From positions 1-64,000 of the forward strand of contig JAQULP010000003.1 in the NCBI GenBank assembly GCA_028718525.1: a stretch of DNA of 64,000 nt, in the 5' to 3' direction. Shown here one piece after another: positions 54,014 to 61,413 of this stretch. This stretch comes from Sulfuricurvum sp. (GTDB lineage: Bacteria; Campylobacterota; Campylobacteria; Campylobacterales; Sulfurimonadaceae). The position numbers were made by a program, and so were the translations under genes. Positions within the stretch are counted from its first letter, which is position 1. Each line of letters opens with the position of its first letter. The notes under the pieces were generated by a model. That model was not told where the DNA came from and made no database searches. It saw only the letters and a program-made list of their open reading frames with translations.

Positions 54014-56260
54014 TTATCCTTTAGCTAATTCCAGTTCTTGCATTACCGTTTGGCGTTTGGTATCTTCCAACCGCCTGCATGCCGATTCGAAAGCTCCTGA
54101 TTCACCGATTACGATGCAGTGCCCTTTCGCCCGGGTCAGGGCGGTATAGAGCAGTTTGGTATTGAGCATGATATGATGGGAAAAACTCATCACCATAATG
54201 ACCCGTTCATACTCCATCCCCTGTACTTTATGGACGCTGAGTGCGTAGGAGAGGTTCAGATAATCGCTGATCTGCTCGTATTTATAATGGACGATCAACT
54301 CTTCATTGGGATAATAGACATAACAGAGCTCTTCCTCATCGTCAAGCCGAAAGAGTAATCCGCACATACCGTTGAAAATCCTCCGTTCAATCGGTTCACC
54401 TCCCTCTTTAAACTCTTCAGGGGTTGTTGAGGGGAGGTTTTCGTTTTTGGTGTGGACGACTTTATCCATCAGACGGAACTCCCCTTTAAGGGTTTTGATG
54501 CTTTTTTTAGGGTTTGGATTAAAATAATCTTGCAGCAGAGTATTGAGATTGTCTACTCCGAGCGTATTTCCGCGCATGGGCGAAATAACCTGAAAAGCAC
54601 TTAGATAGTCACGAATTTGTTTGGAGTGAAGCTTCTCTCGTGATTCGGGCAAATAGTGAAGCGTGACTTCAGCGACAGCGGCAAGCATATTATGCGCATG
54701 GGTTTTCAGTACCTCTTCAAATTCGGAAGTACTAAGGGAGCGTTTGAGTGCATGACGGTTTGGGATATCGATCTCTTTGAAGGTGAAATCTTCGTAATGT
54801 TCCCGATAGGAGGGGATAACCCCTTTTCGGATATCGTTGGCGATCAGGGCAATAGCCTGTTCCGCGTTTTGCCGGTAAATCTGGGTGAGCATGACGGTAG
54901 GTGCCAGATTCAAGGAGATAGCATCGCTCAGGGGGCTCCCCGCCCCGATAGGGGGAAGCTGGGCATCATCGCCGACGATAATGACGGTTGCATCCCGTTC
55001 TATTTTGGATAAGAGTCTCGCAAAGAGGAGAGAATTGATCATGGATGCCTCGTCAATGAGGATAACTTTATGGGGCATTGTCTCTTGGGCTTCGAATTTA
55101 ACCAGGAGACTCTGAATGGTTGCGCTTTGGTAGCCGCTGCGTTCCCGTATCCGTTGGGAAGCAATTCCGCTGAGTGCACACGTCATGATGAGGTTCGGAT
55201 CGTAACGGGTTGCCAGAAGATCAAGAAGCGCTTTGGCCGTCGTACTTTTTCCGGTACCGGCATACCCTACCAAAAAAATAAGTCCGGTCCCTTTATTGAT
55301 CAGTTGGAGCGCTTCGAGTTGCTGCTCGCCGAGGGTGAGTGCGTGGGCTTCCAAAAAAGGTTGGAGATCATTGCAAAGAGGTTCGTTTACGGTATTTCCA
55401 CGGCGTTTGAACTCACGGGCGAGAAGGGTTTCCGCTTCATAAATACGTGAAGGGGAGAGTTTTGAACTGGGTAAGAGGGTGATACTCCCTTCTCGAAGAC
55501 GATCTTCAAGCGCTTCATCGTATCGGTAGCGGTCTCCTAAATTTAAGAGGAGATCGAGTTTATCGAAGAGGGTATAGCGATCGATACAGCTGTTCCCTTC
55601 CGAATCACAGTATTCGCTCAGAGCGTGCTCCATTGCGGCACCGATACGGCGTTCATCATCCGCTTTTATCCCCATGCGAAGAGCGATATCATCGGCTTTT
55701 TTAAAACCGATACCGGGAATACGCATCAGTCCGTAGGGGTTGTTTTGTATGGCGGAAATCGGATCTTTTACCTCTTTCATCGCTCCGGAAATCAGTCGGA
55801 GCAAAGCAGGAGTAACTCCGAAGGGGGCTAAAAATTCTCCCAATAACCGCATAGAACGAAACTGTTTCCACCCTTGGGAGAGCCTTAGCAGCCGTTTGTC
55901 GTTCATCCCTTTGATCTCCATGAGTTTCTCAATATCGTTATCGAGAATATCGATCAGTCCGTCTGTCCCGTATTTCTCTATCAGCTCTGCGGTCAATTTT
56001 TTGGTGAAGCCTTTGACGACGCGGTTGAGAAAAAAGAAAAGTTCATTTTGATTGACGATAAGGGTATGGGCTTTGAAAGTTCTGCCGTGGTTGCGATGCT
56101 CTTCCCAGGAACCTTTGAGGGTCACCGCCGCATCTTGAAGGTGTTGAACGTCGCTCTCGTAATAGTGGGCGCTGATTTTTTCCCCTCTTTTAAGAGCTGC
56201 AATGAAAAAACCGTTGTTTTCATAAATAATTTTGTCGATTTGGCCGATAAGTGTCTGCAT
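54014..56260 (-). CDS. recD2: RecD2-type ATP-dependent DNA helicase
   Basis: A 748-residue superfamily 1B 5'-3' helicase without RecB/RecC partners nearby. N-terminal OB-like region and helix-hairpin-helix repeats (GIGFKKADDIALRMGI), Walker A VGYAGTGKSTTAKAL, Walker B VILIDEASM, the GDDAQLPPIGAG motif III, and C-terminal LSYALSVHKVQGMEYERVIM plus YTALTRAK. The presence of the N-terminal HhH region marks RecD2 rather than RecD. Confidence 0.92.
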   Translation of the reverse strand: MQTLIGQIDKIIYENNGFFIAALKRGEKISAHYYESDVQHLQDAAVTLKGSWEEHRNHGRTFKAHTLIVNQNELFFFLNRVVKGFTKKLTAELIEKYGTDGLIDILDNDIEKLMEIKGMNDKRLLRLSQGWKQFRSMRLLGEFLAPFGVTPALLRLISGAMKEVKDPISAIQNNPYGLMRIPGIGFKKADDIALRMGIKADDERRIGAAMEHALSEYCDSEGNSCIDRYTLFDKLDLLLNLGDRYRYDEALEDRLREGSITLLPSSKLSPSRIYEAETLLAREFKRRGNTVNEPLCNDLQPFLEAHALTLGEQQLEALQLINKGTGLIFLVGYAGTGKSTTAKALLDLLATRYDPNLIMTCALSGIASQRIRERSGYQSATIQSLLVKFEAQETMPHKVILIDEASMINSLLFARLLSKIERDATVIIVGDDAQLPPIGAGSPLSDAISLNLAPTVMLTQIYRQNAEQAIALIANDIRKGVIPSYREHYEDFTFKEIDIPNRHALKRSLSTSEFEEVLKTHAHNMLAAVAEVTLHYLPESREKLHSKQIRDYLSAFQVISPMRGNTLGVDNLNTLLQDYFNPNPKKSIKTLKGEFRLMDKVVHTKNENLPSTTPEEFKEGGEPIERRIFNGMCGLLFRLDDEEELCYVYYPNEELIVHYKYEQISDYLNLSYALSVHKVQGMEYERVIMVMSFSHHIMLNTKLLYTALTRAKGHCIVIGESGAFESACRRLEDTKRQTVMQELELAKG

Positions 56261-56314
56261 ACGCGATTGTAGCTAATTCTAGGGAAAAGCGGTTGTTTTA
56301 GGGCAAAATGCTGC

Positions 56315-58624
56315 TTAGAGTTCAAACCATTGAGCCAGAATTTGCCGTAACATCATTTTGTCGATCGGTTTGGCGATATGTTCATTCATCCCGGCATTCA
56401 GAGCAAGTTCCCGATCTTGCTGCATAACTGCGGCACTTAAAGCGATAATCGGGACCGTCTCTTTGCCCGGTATCTGGCGAATTTGTCGAGAGGCTTCGAA
56501 TCCGTCCATTACCGGCATTTGCAAATCCATGAGGATTGCGTCGAAGTGGTTGTTTTTAGCCTGTTCGACCGCTTGTAGTCCATCTCCTGCAATAGAGACG
56601 GTGAACCCCATTTGTTTGAGCCGTTCCGAAGCTACAAGCTGATTGAGGTCATTGTCTTCGACCAAAAGAATATGGAGATTCGGTATCAATCCGCTTGCCG
56701 TTTCGCTCATCGGGGCTTCCGGAAGAGGGTATTCATCAGCCGAGGGGATATCAAAATAGGCATTGAAACTGAAGGTTGACCCTTTGCCCTGGGTACTGTC
56801 GGCAACAATGATGCCATCCATAAGGTAGACTAGATCTTTGGCAATCATCAATCCAAGCCCAGTGCCTCCGTATTTTCGGGTAATCGATGTATCTGCCTGA
56901 TAAAACGGTTCGAAAAGATTGTTTTGCTGCTGCGGTGTCATACCGATTCCGGTATCACGGATATCGAATCGGAGTTGATGACGTTTGGTATCGGTTCCGA
57001 GCAAAGTGACGGAGAGGGTAACTTCACCGGATGCCGTGAATTTCAGGCCGTTTCCGATCAGATTGCTTAAAACCTGTTGAAGCCGAAGCGGGTCTCCGAT
57101 GAGATGGGTCGGAACATTGTTAGAAACATTGAAGGTGAGATCGATATTTTTTGCTTCTGCTTTATAGGCAAAGAGCGCGCGGAGGTTGGAGAGGATCGTG
57201 TTTAAATCAAATCGGATGTTTTCCAAATGAAGTTTGTTCACTTCGATTTTTGAATAATCGAGGATATCGTTGATGACCCCCATTAGGGCTTTAGCCGATG
57301 TCTGCGCTTTGGTGAGATAGTCCCGCTGAAGGGGGTCTAAATTGCTCTCCAAAACCAGATTGCTTAACCCGATAATGGCATTTAACGGGGTCCGGATCTC
57401 GTGACTCATATTGGCCAGAAAAGCACTTTTGGCTTCATTGGCTTTTTCTGCCGCCTCTTTGGCTTCAAGGGTGGCATGATGAAGAATTTTTTCACCGGTG
57501 ATATCGCGGTTGATCCCGATCATGTAGAGAGGTTGAGCGTGGCTGTCTCTTTTGACAATGGAGGTAGCTTGAATGTATTTAACCCGTTCATTTGCAACGG
57601 TTATCCGAAAGGAGGTATCAAAGGGATTAATATCCTGAAGTGCGTTTTGAAGTTCATTTTCCACCCTGTGGATATCATCGGGATGGACCCGATGTAGCCA
57701 ATGGGTATAACTGAGCGTATCGGTTTGATCTTCTTTCGGGATTTCATAGAGATGATGCATTTTTTCATCCCAATGCAACGTATTCTCTTTCAGTTCCCAA
57801 ATCCATATACCGATATCGGCGGCATCGGTCGCCAGACGAAGACGGTCAAGGATTTCGGAAAACTTTTGATTTTGTTCAACGAGTGCCCTCTCTAGCCGGT
57901 AACGTTCGGATATATCCTGAACAACGGCGATATTGTAGATGATGCCGTCGTATTCGATTGCTCGGGTATGGGATTCTATCGGAAATTCGGTACCATCTTT
58001 CCGGATAAGAATCGCATGATTCGTCATTGTCCCTTTGTGCTTCAAGGCTTGCAAATGGGTTAAAAAAGGCTCATCTTCGTGTATCGGACGACGAATTTTT
58101 TCGATCCCGATGGCACGTAATTCGTCGAGAGAATACCCCAGTATGGAAGCAGCGGTGTTATTGATATAATGGATAAAACCGTCTTCTATCCGTAGGATAA
58201 AAATCATTTGATTCGACTCATCCATCAGATGATGAAACAAAAAAAGTTCTTTACCCTCCTGTTTTCGTTTCGTAATATCCCGGCTGGAAGCGTATAAATA
58301 GCGTTCGCCATCTAAAAAAATCGGTTTAGCCGTAATTTCGGCATCAAAGGTCGATCCGTCTTTTCGGCGGTGGCGTGTTTCAAAAGTGGTTATGGCATCC
58401 GGAAGCATGAGATTTTTATGGATGGTTTCTTCCGGTAAAAAATTATCCCAATCAAAAACTTTAAGATGCAAGGCTTCATCAGGGGTATAGCCGAGCATTT
58501 CCAAGAAGGAATCGCTGTAGAGGATGAGATTCCCGTGTGTATCGAGTATATGGATCCCGTCGGTTGAAGATTCCAGGACAATTTTCAGCCAATCTTCATT
58601 AAAAAGGTTTTTATTAACGGTCAT
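56315..58624 (-). CDS. Cytoplasmic PAS-PAS-PAS hybrid histidine kinase
   Basis: A 769-residue soluble kinase. Three PAS/PAC units (about 10-125, 130-245, 265-385), then HisKA with FLANMSHEIRTPLNAIIGLS, an HATPase (NLIGNGLKF, DTGIGMT, GGTGLGL), and a C-terminal REC domain with acceptor in DAILMDLQMPVMDG. No membrane segment. ATG 58624 follows AAAGGG at good spacing; the GTG two codons earlier is too close. Last gene of the four-gene signalling operon. Confidence 0.92.
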   Translation of the reverse strand: MTVNKNLFNEDWLKIVLESSTDGIHILDTHGNLILYSDSFLEMLGYTPDEALHLKVFDWDNFLPEETIHKNLMLPDAITTFETRHRRKDGSTFDAEITAKPIFLDGERYLYASSRDITKRKQEGKELFLFHHLMDESNQMIFILRIEDGFIHYINNTAASILGYSLDELRAIGIEKIRRPIHEDEPFLTHLQALKHKGTMTNHAILIRKDGTEFPIESHTRAIEYDGIIYNIAVVQDISERYRLERALVEQNQKFSEILDRLRLATDAADIGIWIWELKENTLHWDEKMHHLYEIPKEDQTDTLSYTHWLHRVHPDDIHRVENELQNALQDINPFDTSFRITVANERVKYIQATSIVKRDSHAQPLYMIGINRDITGEKILHHATLEAKEAAEKANEAKSAFLANMSHEIRTPLNAIIGLSNLVLESNLDPLQRDYLTKAQTSAKALMGVINDILDYSKIEVNKLHLENIRFDLNTILSNLRALFAYKAEAKNIDLTFNVSNNVPTHLIGDPLRLQQVLSNLIGNGLKFTASGEVTLSVTLLGTDTKRHQLRFDIRDTGIGMTPQQQNNLFEPFYQADTSITRKYGGTGLGLMIAKDLVYLMDGIIVADSTQGKGSTFSFNAYFDIPSADEYPLPEAPMSETASGLIPNLHILLVEDNDLNQLVASERLKQMGFTVSIAGDGLQAVEQAKNNHFDAILMDLQMPVMDGFEASRQIRQIPGKETVPIIALSAAVMQQDRELALNAGMNEHIAKPIDKMMLRQILAQWFEL

Positions 58625-58654
58625 TTTCACCCTTTTTTCATCTGACCCGGAGCA

Positions 58655-59983
58655 TTAAAAAAACTCGAACCCGTCATCATTATCCGTTTTTGTATCGGAT
58701 ACCAAAAAGGATTCGATCATTTGAATGTTTGAGAGTATCGATGCATCCATATAATCAACGGAAGGGGCCCCGTCGAAAAAAACACTTTTTGACCATAAAA
58801 TCAAATCGTTGTTGAAACTTTTGCATAGGGCAGCCATTTGCGGTGCTAGACTGATAAAAATTGCCTCATTCTGCCGGATAATCGTTGCAAGATTCCGGAT
58901 GGCCATTCCGAGCGTCTGCGTTTCGGTATACAAAAGCAACAGGCTGGAAATCCGTTCGAAGGCGTTGATAATCTGATCGACATCATGGATACTAAGTTCC
59001 TGGCTCCCCATCCACATAAATTGGGTCGAGAGATCATGAAGCTTCAGATCCAGGGAGTCGAGGTCTTCCTCGTCCATGAAATCAAACCGATGAAGCGTTT
59101 CGCGCTCTTTTTCGTATATAAGGGTTTGCGTTGAGAGTATTCGGGGCGATTCAGAGGAGAAGAACGAAGGCTCATGGACGGTAGATGGGGGCAATTGATC
59201 ATTCAGAGGAAGTGTGATCTCTTTCATCACTTTAAACGAGAGGAGATCGGAGCGCAACTGATAGTCGATTGTGTCAAAGTAATTGCGTATCAGTTGGGTG
59301 ATTTTTTCGGGAGAAATAACATCGATATTGAGAATAGAGAAAAAATAGGTATCCGCATTCTCTTCCAGAATAATTTCGGGATGAACATTGCGCGAGAGCA
59401 TGACCAGTCCCATTTGATAGATAAAACGGATCAGATCACTGATAAAATTGGTCCGGACACTCTCTTTGGTTAGGGAGAGCAGCGATTCCCAAAGTTGGGT
59501 AAGATCCTCTTCATTCTCAATCCGATAGGTTGTTTTATAGCAGAATATGGTTTGGGTAAACGGATTGATACTGTGTTTGGAAGAGAGGTATCCTTTGGCA
59601 TTTCTAAGCATCGTAAGGTAGAGTTGAAGGCGATGTTTGAAAACATCAGGCTGAATCGGTTTGATGCAATAGTCTTTGGCCCCGTTACGGAGAGCCTGTA
59701 TCTGATTCTCTTCATCCTCTTGAGTGGAAACGATCACTATAATGGCTTTGGGTAAAAGCCGATGGAGATGTTTTGTCGCTTCGATTCCATTCATATTCGG
59801 CATCAGGATGTCCATAAAAACCAGATCGAAGGGGATCTGGTGTGCCATGGTAAGGGCGCTCATACCGTTGTCGGCCTTGCTGATCTCTACGGTTTCCCCG
59901 GATTTGTCACAGTATTGCGTGATATATGCTTCCAATAGTGTTTGATTGAGGCTTTGGTCATCGACTATCAGTATCTTATACAT
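58655..59983 (-). CDS. Response regulator with unassigned C-terminal domain
   Basis: A 442-residue protein: an N-terminal REC domain (ILIVDDQSLN, acceptor in DLVFMDILMPNMNG, Lys in CIKPIQP), then about 310 residues of mixed helices with no recognised output domain. The C-terminal 120 residues are helical with a motif NDLILWSKSVFFDGAPSVDY. No DNA-binding, GGDEF, EAL or HD motif was found. It lies 5 bases after the REC-PAS-HD-GYP gene and 30 before the hybrid kinase gene, so it is probably a phosphorelay member. Confidence 0.8.
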   Translation of the reverse strand: MYKILIVDDQSLNQTLLEAYITQYCDKSGETVEISKADNGMSALTMAHQIPFDLVFMDILMPNMNGIEATKHLHRLLPKAIIVIVSTQEDEENQIQALRNGAKDYCIKPIQPDVFKHRLQLYLTMLRNAKGYLSSKHSINPFTQTIFCYKTTYRIENEEDLTQLWESLLSLTKESVRTNFISDLIRFIYQMGLVMLSRNVHPEIILEENADTYFFSILNIDVISPEKITQLIRNYFDTIDYQLRSDLLSFKVMKEITLPLNDQLPPSTVHEPSFFSSESPRILSTQTLIYEKERETLHRFDFMDEEDLDSLDLKLHDLSTQFMWMGSQELSIHDVDQIINAFERISSLLLLYTETQTLGMAIRNLATIIRQNEAIFISLAPQMAALCKSFNNDLILWSKSVFFDGAPSVDYMDASILSNIQMIESFLVSDTKTDNDDGFEFF

Positions 59984-59988
59984 TGCTG

Positions 59989-61413
59989 CTAATCCTTATG
60001 GCTGGTATAGATGGCGTAAACTTCATCACGGTGTTGGATAAAAATATTGATAAGGGCCGGGTCAAAATGGCTTCCCGAATTTTGTTGCATAAATTGGAGC
60101 GCTTCATCGAAAGACCATGCCTTTTTATAAGGGCGGCTCGAGGTAAGGGCATCGAATACATCGGCGACGGCAACGATACGTCCGTATAAAGGGATAGCGT
60201 CTCCGACAAGCTTATTCGGATAGCCGCTGCCGTCGTATTTTTCATGGTGCGAAAGGGCAATAATATGTCCTGCCTGAAGATAGGGGCTTTTGGCATCTTT
60301 GAGGATACTGGCACCGATGAGTGCATGTTCACGCATGACCACCATTTCGGCATCATCGAGTCTGCCGGGTTTGAGGAGAATATGATCCGGTGTTCCCACT
60401 TTTCCGATATCATGAAGCGGCGCGGCAAAGTGGAGGATATTTTGTATTTGCTCATTCAATCCCAAATATTTTGCAATCAATACGGCATATCCTGATACCC
60501 GTTTAACATGGTTGGATGTCTCTTCATCTTTATATTCGGCAGTCCGGGAGAGTATGCGGAGCGTTTCGTGCTCTTTTTCTTCCAACGCTTTATAGGCTAA
60601 AGTCACTTCGGTAATATCATAAACGGTCCCGATCATATAAACCGGTTCATCTTTGTCGTTATAATAAACATGTCCCCGTTCATGAACGTATTTGATCCGC
60701 TCGGCAACGACAATACGGTGGCGCACCGTATAGGCATTTTTATGATAGATGGCATGATCGACGGAACTTTGTACATTCTGACGGTCTTCCGGGTGGACAA
60801 ATTGCATAAATGTTTCATAGGTAGCGGGGATTGATTGGGGAACGAGGTCAAAAATACGGTAGGTCTCATCCGACCATTCCAGTGTCCCTTCAGCAATATC
60901 CCATACCCAGCTTCCCAAATGGGTGATTTCCTGGGCTATCTGCAAATCGACGATATGTTTTTGGAGATCGCTGGTTGCCTGGGAAATTTGGTCCTGGAGA
61001 AATTTTTCTTGATTGGTTAAATAGACGATCGCTTTACGCAGTTTGATGAAATTTCGGACACGGTTTAAAAGAATGGCTTTATTGATCGGTTTGATGATAA
61101 AGTCGTTGACCCCCGCCTTGAGCGCCTGAATTTGTACCGCATCTTGGTAGGTGCTGGCGGTAATCATAATGACCGGAATTTCCGCATCGATTTTTTTAAC
61201 TTCCCTGGTAACTTCGATACCGTCCGCATGAGGCATTTGAAAATCGACGATAACCATATCAAAAGGGTTGTTCCGAATATACTCAATCGCATCGAGGGAA
61301 CTGGAAAAATTGACAAATTTCGCTTCCGTTGGTTTAAGATAGGCCTCAATTAGAAGCAGATTCATATCATTGTCGTCAATATTGACAATAATGAATGGAG
61401 GGGTGTCGTTCAT
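59989..61413 (-). CDS. RpfG-like response regulator with PAS and HD-GYP domains
   Basis: A 474-residue protein likely to break down cyclic-di-GMP under phosphorelay control. REC domain with acceptor in MVIVDFQMPHADG; coiled coil; PAS/PAC (about 165-280, HPEDRQNV); HD-GYP with HDIGKVGTPD and HHEKYDGSGYP, both catalytic motifs intact. ATG 61413 follows AAAGGAG; a reading from 61455 overlaps the kinase and lacks a site. It overlaps the upstream kinase gene by 4 bases (ATGA). Confidence 0.93.
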   Translation of the reverse strand: MNDTPPFIIVNIDDNDMNLLLIEAYLKPTEAKFVNFSSSLDAIEYIRNNPFDMVIVDFQMPHADGIEVTREVKKIDAEIPVIMITASTYQDAVQIQALKAGVNDFIIKPINKAILLNRVRNFIKLRKAIVYLTNQEKFLQDQISQATSDLQKHIVDLQIAQEITHLGSWVWDIAEGTLEWSDETYRIFDLVPQSIPATYETFMQFVHPEDRQNVQSSVDHAIYHKNAYTVRHRIVVAERIKYVHERGHVYYNDKDEPVYMIGTVYDITEVTLAYKALEEKEHETLRILSRTAEYKDEETSNHVKRVSGYAVLIAKYLGLNEQIQNILHFAAPLHDIGKVGTPDHILLKPGRLDDAEMVVMREHALIGASILKDAKSPYLQAGHIIALSHHEKYDGSGYPNKLVGDAIPLYGRIVAVADVFDALTSSRPYKKAWSFDEALQFMQQNSGSHFDPALINIFIQHRDEVYAIYTSHKD